Source of the DNA: Collinsella sp.
GTDB lineage: Bacteria > Actinomycetota > Coriobacteriia > Coriobacteriales > Coriobacteriaceae
NCBI GenBank assembly: GCA_019414465.1
Contig: DXLY01000115.1
Coordinates: 1 to 5,125, forward strand
Length of the DNA stretch: 5,125 nucleotides
Reading direction: 5' to 3'
Shown piece after piece: positions 1-5,125 of this stretch. A program made the translations under genes and the position numbers. The notes under the pieces were generated by a model. That model was not told where the DNA came from. It did not search any database and was given only the letters and a program-made list of their open reading frames with translations. How positions within the stretch are numbered: the stretch's first letter is position 1; each line of letters starts with the position of its first letter.

Positions 1-782
1 CGCAGGTGCCGCGCGTGGAGACGCGCATGCCGGCGTGGCTCGATCGCTTTCCGACTGTCCGGGCGCTTGCTCAGGCCGCCCCTTCCGATGTCTTGGATGC
101 GTGGCAGGGGATGGGCTACAATCGCCGCGCCCTGGCGCTTCACAGGGCTGCACAGTGCGTTGTGGAGGACTGGGATGGGGAGTTTCCGCGTGAGATGCAC
201 GATCTGGTCGCGTTGCCCGGCATTGGCCCGGCAACGGCGCAGGGCATCCGTTCGTTTGCATTCGATCTTCCGGGCGTGTATCTGGAGACCAACGTGCGCA
301 CGGTCTTTTTGCATCATTTCTTTCCCGATGTGCCGGCCGTTCCCGATCGCGAGCTGGTGCCGCTGATTCAAGCTGCCTGTCCGGCGGCCCCCGGTGCGGC
401 GGCGGATGAGATTGCGCCCTTTGCCGCGCCTCAAGACGATGCCGACACGCCGCGCGCGTGGTATTACGCGTTGCTGGATTACGGCGCGTATCTTAAAAAG
501 ACGCTGCCCAATCCGTCCAGGCGGTCGGCGAGCTATAGTCGTCAGTCCAAGTTTGAAGGCTCGCGTCGCCAAAAGCGCGCCCACATTGTGCGCATGCTGC
601 TGGCGGCGCGCGATGGGCAGCCGGCAGGTATTACGCTCGATGAAGCTGTTGCAGGCGTTAACGAGATGGAGACGGCAGCCGGCCGAGAGCCGGTCGAGCG
701 CGAGCTGGTCGCAAGCATCCTTGCCGATCTGGAGCGCGAGGGCTTTTGCCGCTCCGAGGGCGATCGTTGGTTGAGCGTGTAG
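1..782 (+). CDS. MutY-like HhH-GPD DNA glycosylase without Fe-S cluster (5' end off window)
   Basis: Base-excision repair glycosylase of the helix-hairpin-helix GPD superfamily, closest to A/G-specific adenine glycosylase (MutY), which removes adenine mispaired with 8-oxoguanine. The reading frame is open to the left edge. The first visible residues (QVPRV, then RFPTVRALAQAAP and WQGMGYNRRA) align with E. coli MutY from about Gln44, so roughly 45 residues, including the catalytic Glu37 region, lie upstream; the GTG at base 6 is internal. The HhH motif LPGIGPATA is encoded from about 213. At the position of the catalytic Asp138 (LDGNV in E. coli) this protein has LETNV, with Glu at 285-287. 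After DYGAYLK (about 477-497) the four-cysteine Fe-S loop is absent; the only cysteines are scattered. Instead come NPSRRSASYSRQSKFEGSRR and a C-terminal segment ending LEREGFCRSEGDRW, which looks like a small winged-helix-type tail rather than the Nudix-like MutY domain. The family is clear; adenine specificity is inferred. No terminator follows, so read-through into rubrerythrin is possible. Confidence 0.88.
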   Translation, partial: QVPRVETRMPAWLDRFPTVRALAQAAPSDVLDAWQGMGYNRRALALHRAAQCVVEDWDGEFPREMHDLVALPGIGPATAQGIRSFAFDLPGVYLETNVRTVFLHHFFPDVPAVPDRELVPLIQAACPAAPGAAADEIAPFAAPQDDADTPRAWYYALLDYGAYLKKTLPNPSRRSASYSRQSKFEGSRRQKRAHIVRMLLAARDGQPAGITLDEAVAGVNEMETAAGREPVERELVASILADLEREGFCRSEGDRWLSV

Positions 783-896
783 CCCGCTCAAATCTGAAGA
801 ACGGGATTGTAAGGTTTAAATTCTCGGCTTGAGGGCATCCTAAAGACAGGGCCGCTCAAAGCCTATGGGCGGCACGTGTTGAAGGGAAGTACACCT

Positions 897-1436
897 ATGG
901 ATTTTGAGAACTCTCAGACCAAGAAGAACCTCGAGACTGCTTTTGCCGGTGAGTCCCAGGCACACACCAAGTATCGCTACTATGCATCCAAGGCCAAAAA
1001 GGACGGCTACGTTCAGATCTCGAATATCTTTGCCGAGACGGCGGGCAACGAGTCCGAGCATGCCAAGCTGTGGTTTAAGTATCTGCACGATGGCGCCGTT
1101 CCGGGCACTCTGGACAACCTGCGCGACGCCGCCGCGGGCGAGAACTACGAGTGGACCACGATGTATGACGAGTTTGCCAAGACCGCCGAGGAGGAGGGCT
1201 TTGCCGAGATCGCCGAGAAGTTCCGCGGCGTCGCCGCTGTCGAGAAGGCCCACGAAGAGCGCTATAACAAGCTCGTCGAGCGCATTGAATCGGGCGAGGT
1301 GTTTGAGCGCGAGGGCGTAAAGGTGTGGAAGTGCCTGAACTGCGGACACCTGCATGTTGGTGCCGAGGCGCCCGAGGTGTGCCCGGTGTGCAACCACCCG
1401 AAGGCGTACTTTGAGGAGCAGGTGGTGAACTACTAG
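897..1436 (+). CDS. rbr: Rubrerythrin
   Basis: Cytoplasmic non-haem diiron protein, the usual NADH-linked peroxide reductase of anaerobes, receiving electrons through its rubredoxin-like domain. The 179-residue product has the normal two-domain layout and length. Residues 1-135 form the ferritin-like four-helix domain. Its predicted diiron ligands are Glu19 (in GESQAHTKY), Glu52 and His55 (ETAGNESEH), Glu82 and Glu85 (GENYEW), and Glu116 and His119 (EKAH). Residues 142-179 form the rubredoxin-like domain, with a CLNC pair at Cys146/149 and a CPVC pair at Cys162/165 to hold one Fe. The ATG at 897 is chosen over GTG 876 and TTG 879 because AAGGGAAG at 882-889 is a well-spaced ribosome binding site and MDFENSQTKKNL is a typical rubrerythrin start. 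The gene lies 114 bases after the glycosylase. That gap has an AT-rich patch near 815-822 that could be a -10 region but no convincing -35. All expected ligands are present, so the enzyme should be functional. Confidence 0.97.
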   Translation: MDFENSQTKKNLETAFAGESQAHTKYRYYASKAKKDGYVQISNIFAETAGNESEHAKLWFKYLHDGAVPGTLDNLRDAAAGENYEWTTMYDEFAKTAEEEGFAEIAEKFRGVAAVEKAHEERYNKLVERIESGEVFEREGVKVWKCLNCGHLHVGAEAPEVCPVCNHPKAYFEEQVVNY

Positions 1437-1457
1437 CGCGTGGTGCTAGCGTGAGCT

Positions 1458-1543
1458 GGGCCGGGAGGGCCGGACTACCTTCCCTCCTCGCTCACGGCTT
1501 CGCAGGGTCGCGTTGAGGGAAGGTAGTCCGGCCCTCCCGGCCC
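1458..1543. repeat. Long perfect inverted repeat (29-bp arms, 28-base loop)
   Basis: Bases 1458-1486 are exactly the reverse complement of 1515-1543: 29 of 29 positions pair, 22 of them G-C. The loop is 1487-1514. Each arm holds an internal near-duplication: GGGCCGG occurs at 1458-1464 and again at 1467-1473. A further pairing is possible between CGTGAGC at 1450-1456 and GCTCACG at 1490-1496, which would compete with the long stem. No T-tract follows the right arm, so it is not an ordinary intrinsic terminator. It sits in the 3' untranslated region of rubrerythrin, before the real terminator. It could be a REP/MITE-like intergenic element, an mRNA-stabilising 3' structure, or a protein-binding site; the sequence alone does not decide. 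Confidence 0.9.
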
Positions 1544-1592
1544 GCTTCGGGTCGTCGCGTGCTCGTTACTGAAAAGCTGATTAGAAGTTTGT

Positions 1593-1621
1593 GTGCCGCC
1601 CCTTTTGGGGCGGCACTTTTT
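1593..1621 (+). terminator. Intrinsic (Rho-independent) terminator after rubrerythrin
   Basis: A perfect 10-bp stem, GTGCCGCCCC at 1593-1602 paired with GGGGCGGCAC at 1607-1616, closes a TTTT loop and is followed directly by TTTTT (1617-1621). This is a textbook intrinsic terminator for + strand transcription. It lies 156 bases past the rubrerythrin stop, with the long inverted repeat in between. It should separate rubrerythrin from the downstream gene. Confidence 0.93.
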
Positions 1622-1874
1622 GTGTGGGGTCCCGGTCTTCACAATTTCCGTCAAGCTTTTGGTTAGGTTTTGGTCGGTTGGCGTAAGGGCGGAAGGGCAA
1701 AAGATTATTCGATAAAAAAGCTCAGAGAAAGTGCTGGTAGGGGAGTTGTTGAGCTTTTCGACAGTTTTCTGACTATAGAATCTTTGCGGCTATTGCCGCG
1801 GATTTCGTTGCCGCGGCCGCGATGGTGCGGGATGCTGGGCGTAAGCGTCGAATGCTCAGATTGAGGAGGCCAAC
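1622..1874 (+). other. Non-coding leader region before the small membrane protein gene
   Basis: This 253-base stretch has no gene that I accept. A 64-codon frame (1670-1864) starts at TTG without a ribosome binding site and has no recognisable composition. The region holds a 9-bp inverted repeat, AAAAGCTCA at 1716-1724 and TGAGCTTTT at 1750-1758. It also has a GC-rich tract at 1786-1820 with a small hairpin (GCGGC 1786-1790, GCCGC 1795-1799) and a direct repeat TTGCCGCGG at 1793-1801 and 1808-1816. The Shine-Dalgarno sequence GAGGAGG for the next gene is at 1863-1869. Together these look like a promoter and a structured 5' leader. Confidence 0.5.
1749..1781 (+). promoter_or_regulatory. Candidate promoter with overlapping inverted repeat
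   Basis: TTGAGC at 1749-1754 and TATAGA at 1774-1779 (within TATAGAAT) resemble sigma-70-type -35 and -10 boxes, though the 19-base spacer is longer than ideal. The position fits: after the rubrerythrin terminator and about 95 bases before the next ATG. The right arm of the inverted repeat (1750-1758) overlaps the -35 box, so a regulator binding there could block transcription. The promoter is inferred from sequence resemblance only. Confidence 0.3.
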
Positions 1875-2297
1875 ATGGATCTGTTTCTTGAGACCCCGCG
1901 GCAACAAGCCGAGCGCATGTTGCGCCAGCAGCAACGGCTTATGGAGATGCAAATGCAAGGGGCGGCCGTCCAGCCTCCTGTGCAAAACGCCGCGCCCGCG
2001 GTATCGTCTGCGGATGAGGTGGACCCAGGAGCCTATTCCGTACAGCAAGATTCATATGCGCAGGAGCTTGCGTTCGACAAGCGTCGTGCGCGTCGCCGTC
2101 GCTGGGCCCAGCGCCTGCGTACGCTGGCGATGATCGTGCTGATTCCGTTGGGGCTCGCGGCAATCTTCTTGGCCTCATATGCCCTCACGTGCATTCTCAA
2201 CGGCGCCTCGCCCAGCGAGGTGCTTGAGCACTTGGCAGTTCTCGGCCAGCGTCTAGGCGATGTCGTAACAACCATCCGCGCCGGCTGGGAGAGTTAG
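1875..2297 (+). CDS. Small single-pass membrane protein of unknown function
   Basis: I do not recognise this 140-residue protein. Residues 1-28 are rich in Gln, Met and Arg (for example RQQQRLMEMQMQ) and look helical, perhaps short coiled coil. Residues 30-66 are a Pro/Ala/Ser/acidic linker that is probably disordered. Residues 69-82 (KRRARRRRWAQRLR) are strongly basic and directly precede one hydrophobic segment, about 84-108. By the positive-inside rule the N-terminal half should be cytoplasmic. A short tail of about 30 residues (SPSEVLEHLAVLGQRLGDVV) should lie outside and looks amphipathic. There is no signal peptide, because the hydrophobic stretch is too far in. The start is supported by GAGGAGG five bases before the ATG at 1875. 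The gene follows a terminator and lies 123 bases before rmuC with no terminator that I can see between, so the two might be co-transcribed. Coding is likely given the ribosome binding site and coherent layout; function is unknown. Confidence 0.8.
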   Translation: MDLFLETPRQQAERMLRQQQRLMEMQMQGAAVQPPVQNAAPAVSSADEVDPGAYSVQQDSYAQELAFDKRRARRRRWAQRLRTLAMIVLIPLGLAAIFLASYALTCILNGASPSEVLEHLAVLGQRLGDVVTTIRAGWES

Positions 2298-2420
2298 CGT
2301 TTTGATGCCTGTGGCCCAAAATCCATTTGCCCGATTGCCGTGGAGCGCCCGATGCGTGTGGCGGGGTAAGATTGATCGCGGTTTTGATTGATAGTCGATG
2401 AGGTTTGTTGGGCGGAGTCT

Positions 2421-3776
2421 ATGTCTGCTATTGATATCGTGCTTGTTGTGATCGCCTTGGTGGCGGTGGGGGTTGCTGTGGCTTGTGCCCTGCAGCTTAA
2501 GGGCCTTCGTGCCGAGCTGCAGGAGCGCGGCGATAGCGGGGCAGAGATGCTGGCTGCGCTCGAGCAGGCCAACAACGCGCTCGATGCCCTGAACGTCGCG
2601 CTGGCCGAAACACGCCGCACGGCCAATGCCATCGCGCAGCAGCAGACGACCGATGCGGCCGTGGAGCAGCAACGTTACCTGGCCATCGCACGCGAGTTCT
2701 CGCAAGCTGGTGACCGGATGGATGACCTGCGCCGTGAGACGGCCCAACAGCTCGGCGCCAATCGCGAGGGCATCGAGCATCGCCTGGACAAGGTGCGCGA
2801 GACGGTCGATGCTCAGCTGGGCGCCATCCGCAAAGACAACAACGTGCAGCTCGATCAGATGCGCGCGACGGTGGACAAGAAGCTCTCTCGCACGCTCAAC
2901 GACCGCCTGTCTGCATCGTTTAAGCAGGTGAGCGACCAGCTCGAGGCCGTGTACAAGGGCCTGGGCGACATGCAATCTATCGCCACTGGCGTGGGCGACC
3001 TTAAGCGCGTGCTGGGTAACGTCAAGGCGCGCGGCATTTTGGGCGAGGTGCAGCTGGGCGCGATCCTGGCGGACATTCTCACGCCCGACCAGTATCTGGA
3101 AAACGTCGCCACCAAGCCCGGCGCCTCGGAGCGCGTTGAGTTTGCCGTCAAGCTGCCGGTAGACGAGGGAGACCCCGTGCTGCTGCCAATCGACTCCAAA
3201 TTCCCGGGCGATGCGTATGAGCATCTGCTCGACGCCCAGGAGTCGGGCGACGCGGAGGCCGTCGCCGCCGCGCGCAAGACGCTCGACACCATGGTGAAGC
3301 GCGAGGCAAAGGACATCTGCGAAAAGTACCTGAGCGTGCCCGCGACCACCAACTTTGGCATTCTGTTCGTTCCGTTTGAGGGCCTGTACGCCGAGGTCGT
3401 CACGCGCCCTGGGCTTATCGAGACCCTGGGCCGCGACTATCACGTCAACGTTGCCGGCCCCAGCACCATGGCGGCCATCCTCAACAGCCTGCAGATGAGC
3501 TACCAGACGTTTAGGCTGCAAAAGCGCACCGACGACGTGCTACGCGTGCTTTCCGCCGTCAAAGCCGAACTACCGCGCTATCAGGCGGCGCTGCGTCGCG
3601 CCCAGCAGCAGATCGAGACTGCGGGCAAAACGGTCGAGGGCATCATCACCACGCGTACCAACGTCATGGAGCGCAAGCTCAAGGATATCGACGCGCTGGA
3701 AGACGCCAAGGAGGCCGACGAGGTCTTGGGGCTCACGTCCGCGGGCCTGCTCGCAGACCAAGAAGACGAGGACTAG
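2421..3776 (+). CDS. rmuC: DNA recombination protein RmuC
   Basis: RmuC family protein, 451 residues, of the usual length. In E. coli rmuC loss raises recombination at short inverted repeats, and the conserved domain is assigned to the PD-(D/E)XK nuclease-like fold; the biochemical activity is not firmly established. Domains in order: an N-terminal membrane anchor (about residues 5-25, IVLVVIALVAVGVAVACAL); a long Ala/Gln/Glu/Arg-rich coiled coil (about 26-195); then the RmuC domain from about 204. The family signatures are clear: RGILGEVQLGAIL at 204, PIDSKFP with Asp258 and Lys260 (the likely D-x-K of the fold), FVPFEGLYAEV at 316-326, and GPSTMAAIL at 346. The tail is acidic (DQEDED). I chose ATG 2421 because GGCGGAG (2411-2417) precedes it, although with only three bases between, and the membrane anchor starts at once; the in-frame TTG at 2388 adds 11 residues with no better signal. 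The frame is intact. Confidence 0.96.
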   Translation: MSAIDIVLVVIALVAVGVAVACALQLKGLRAELQERGDSGAEMLAALEQANNALDALNVALAETRRTANAIAQQQTTDAAVEQQRYLAIAREFSQAGDRMDDLRRETAQQLGANREGIEHRLDKVRETVDAQLGAIRKDNNVQLDQMRATVDKKLSRTLNDRLSASFKQVSDQLEAVYKGLGDMQSIATGVGDLKRVLGNVKARGILGEVQLGAILADILTPDQYLENVATKPGASERVEFAVKLPVDEGDPVLLPIDSKFPGDAYEHLLDAQESGDAEAVAAARKTLDTMVKREAKDICEKYLSVPATTNFGILFVPFEGLYAEVVTRPGLIETLGRDYHVNVAGPSTMAAILNSLQMSYQTFRLQKRTDDVLRVLSAVKAELPRYQAALRRAQQQIETAGKTVEGIITTRTNVMERKLKDIDALEDAKEADEVLGLTSAGLLADQEDED

Positions 3777-3793
3777 CGGCACTTGACGGCGGG

Positions 3794-3809
3794 GCGCCTG
3801 CGCAGGCGC
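3794..3809. repeat. 16-bp perfect GC-rich palindrome after rmuC
   Basis: GCGCCTGCGCAGGCGC reads the same on both strands and starts 18 bases after the rmuC stop. As RNA it could fold as a 6-bp stem with a GCGC loop. There is no T-tract immediately after (the nearest is TTTT at 3823-3826), so it is at best a weak terminator for rmuC. A binding site for a dimeric protein is the alternative. Confidence 0.5.
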
Positions 3810-3869
3810 AGGGCGCGGGTGCTTTTCGCATCGCACTTGCCTAAAGCGCACTTTAATGTGCAACAATGG

Positions 3870-3895
3870 CCTTTCGCCCTATCAGACGCGAAAGG
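3870..3895 (+). promoter_or_regulatory. Hairpin covering the ABC transporter ribosome binding site
   Basis: CCTTTCGC at 3870-3877 pairs perfectly with GCGAAAGG at 3888-3895, leaving a 10-base loop. The right arm contains most of the Shine-Dalgarno sequence (AAAGGAAG, 3891-3898) for the ATG at 3902. With a small bulge, TGG at 3867-3869 could also pair with CCA at 3900-3902, drawing in the first base of the start codon. If formed in the mRNA, the hairpin would hinder translation initiation. The pairing is seen directly; regulation is inferred. Confidence 0.45.
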
Positions 3896-3901
3896 AAGCC
3901 C

Positions 3902-5125
3902 ATGTCTCAGAGAAGCACCAGCCCGCTCAAACGCTCGACCGTGCGCCGCACGCTGCAGCGTTTTTGGGATGTCACGCGCACGCAGCCGCTGATCGTCTTT
4001 CTCTCGGTGTTCTCGTCGGCGGGTTACATCTTTTTGCTCACGTTTGCCAACACCTACGTTATGGCCCTCATCGTCGATCGTGTCCAGGCCGGCCCCGTAG
4101 CGGGCGACCAGGTGTTTGAGGTCTTCGGTCCCTACATTTTGGCGCTCGTGCTCGTCAACCTGGTGGGCCAGATCCTCTCCAAGCTGCAGGACTACACCGT
4201 CTACAAGCTCGAGATCGCGGGCAACTATCACCTGGCGCGCCTGTGCTTCGACACGCTCTCCAATCAATCCATGACATTCCACACCAGCCGCTTTGGCGGA
4301 TCGCTTGTGAGCCAGACGAGCCGTTTTATGAGCGGCTACACGGGTCTGGTCGACGTGACGGTGTATTCGCTCATTCCCACCATCACCTCGGTTGTCTGCA
4401 CGGTGACGGCGCTCGCTCCGGTGGTGCCCACATTTACCGTGATCCTGGTGGGCATCATGGTCGTCTACATCGCGTTTGTCTGGCTTATGTACAAGCGCAT
4501 CATGCCGCTTTCGGCCGCGACGTCCGCCGCACAAAACAAGCTCTCGGGTGTGCTGTCCGACGCGGTCACGAACATCTTGGCCGTCAAGACCTGCGGGCGA
4601 GAGGACTTTGAACGCGATCTGTTCGACACCGCCGATCGTGCCGCGCGCGATGCCGAAACGGTCTCGATGCACGCCATGATGCAGCGCAACTTTACGACCT
4701 CGGGCCTTATCGTCATCACCATGGCCGTGGTGAGTGTGTTCGTGGCGGGCGGCAACGCGTGGTTTGGCATCTCGGCCGGCTCGCTCGTCATGATCTTTAC
4801 CTACACCTATAACCTCACCATGCGCCTGAACTACGTGAGTTCCATGATGCAGCGCATTAACCGCGCGCTGGGTGACGCCGCCGAGATGACGCGCGTGCTG
4901 GACGAGCCGCGTCTGGTGGCAGACGACGAGAACGCCCCCGAGCTCAAGGTGCGCGAGGGCGCAATTGATTTTGAGCACCTGAGCTTTGCATACCGTGACG
5001 CTGCGGCGGGCGAGAACGTGTTCGATGACCTGACACTTCATGTGGCGGCGGGCCAGCGCGTGGGCCTGGTGGGCAAATCGGGCTCGGGCAAGACGACGCT
5101 CACCAAGCTGCTGCTGCGCCTGGAC
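3902..5125 (+). CDS. ABC exporter, fused permease and ATP-binding subunit (3' end off window)
   Basis: Membrane ATP-driven exporter of the type with the transmembrane domain fused ahead of the nucleotide-binding domain (MsbA/multidrug-like half transporter). The first 408 residues are visible and the frame stays open to the right edge. A basic N-terminus (KRSTVRRTLQRFW) leads into six likely membrane helices at about 30-57, 72-92, 150-172, 177-197, 268-283 and 290-305. Between them are typical cytoplasmic-loop motifs: FHTSRFGGSLVSQTSRF (126-142) and NKLSGVLSDAVTNILAVKTCGRE (212-234). The ATPase domain begins at about 352, with the A-loop aromatic Tyr364 in LSFAY and the Walker A motif GKSGSGKTT at 391-399 (Lys397). 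Signature, Walker B and switch His lie off the window. The ATG at 3902 follows AAAGGAAG at 3891-3898. Half transporters of this kind act as dimers and are often encoded in pairs, so a partner gene may follow. The substrate cannot be told from sequence. The 125-base gap after rmuC suggests its own transcription start, but no clean promoter is visible there. Confidence 0.95.
   Translation, partial: MSQRSTSPLKRSTVRRTLQRFWDVTRTQPLIVFLSVFSSAGYIFLLTFANTYVMALIVDRVQAGPVAGDQVFEVFGPYILALVLVNLVGQILSKLQDYTVYKLEIAGNYHLARLCFDTLSNQSMTFHTSRFGGSLVSQTSRFMSGYTGLVDVTVYSLIPTITSVVCTVTALAPVVPTFTVILVGIMVVYIAFVWLMYKRIMPLSAATSAAQNKLSGVLSDAVTNILAVKTCGREDFERDLFDTADRAARDAETVSMHAMMQRNFTTSGLIVITMAVVSVFVAGGNAWFGISAGSLVMIFTYTYNLTMRLNYVSSMMQRINRALGDAAEMTRVLDEPRLVADDENAPELKVREGAIDFEHLSFAYRDAAAGENVFDDLTLHVAAGQRVGLVGKSGSGKTTLTKLLLRLD

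Noticed and set aside
6..8. GTG at base 6 as the start of the glycosylase
   Set aside because: The frame is open upstream, and the residues on both sides (Q then VPRV) align to the interior of MutY, so the true start is off the window.
840..1397. 185-codon open frame on the minus strand, antisense to rubrerythrin
   Set aside because: Rubrerythrin on the + strand has all its metal ligands. The antisense frame has no supporting motif or ribosome binding site.
1458..1543. The long inverted repeat as a Rho-independent terminator or a CRISPR repeat
   Set aside because: No T-tract follows the stem and a proper terminator lies at 1593-1621. There is no series of equal repeats with spacers, so it is not a CRISPR array.
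1670..1864. 64-codon frame in the intergenic leader
   Set aside because: It has a TTG start with no Shine-Dalgarno sequence, no domain or membrane signature, and covers the candidate promoter and GC-rich leader repeats.
2253..3521. 422-codon open frame on the minus strand, antisense to rmuC
   Set aside because: It lies opposite a clearly conserved RmuC coding sequence. Its His/Arg/Leu-rich translation is typical of antisense frames in GC-rich DNA, and it has no recognisable domain.
3837..3857. TTGCCT and TTTAAT as a promoter for the ABC exporter
   Set aside because: The boxes are only 9 bases apart, too close for a sigma-70-type promoter, and no better -35 is found at the usual distance from TTTAAT.
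3773..5041. 422-codon open frame on the minus strand, antisense to the ABC exporter
   Set aside because: The + strand frame encodes an unmistakable ABC exporter with a Walker A motif. The antisense translation is low-complexity His/Arg/Ala and matches nothing known to me. The equal length to the other antisense frame is a coincidence.

Overview
The window reads as an ordinary, gene-dense stretch of chromosome from a high-G+C Gram-positive anaerobe. The codon usage (G/C-rich third positions), the clear GAGGAGG-type Shine-Dalgarno sequences, the rubrerythrin and the MutY-like glycosylase lacking an Fe-S cluster fit an anaerobic actinobacterium. My best guess is a Coriobacteriia member such as Collinsella. 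That placement is inference from style and gene content, not from a marker gene.

All five genes that I accept lie on the + strand. From left to right they are: (1) the 3' part of a MutY-like HhH-GPD DNA glycosylase whose start lies off the left edge (to 782); (2) rubrerythrin (897-1436); (3) a 438-base intergenic region with a long perfect inverted repeat (29-bp arms), a strong intrinsic terminator and a leader for the next gene; (4) a small single-pass membrane protein of unknown function (1875-2297); (5) rmuC (2421-3776); (6) a 125-base gap with a GC-rich palindrome and a hairpin over the ribosome binding site; (7) the first 408 residues of an ABC exporter running off the right edge just after its Walker A motif.

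The genes do not form one obvious pathway. A loose theme of oxidative stress and genome upkeep can be drawn: mismatch/oxidation repair glycosylase, peroxide-reducing rubrerythrin, and the recombination-associated RmuC. The terminator after rubrerythrin and the sizeable gaps argue for several separate transcription units. I see no phage, insertion sequence gene, CRISPR array, tRNA or rRNA. I did not find a convincing new multi-gene system. The most interesting items are the glycosylase with Glu where the catalytic Asp is expected and no Fe-S cysteines, the 86-bp inverted repeat lying between rubrerythrin and its terminator, and the hairpin that would cover the ABC transporter's ribosome binding site.
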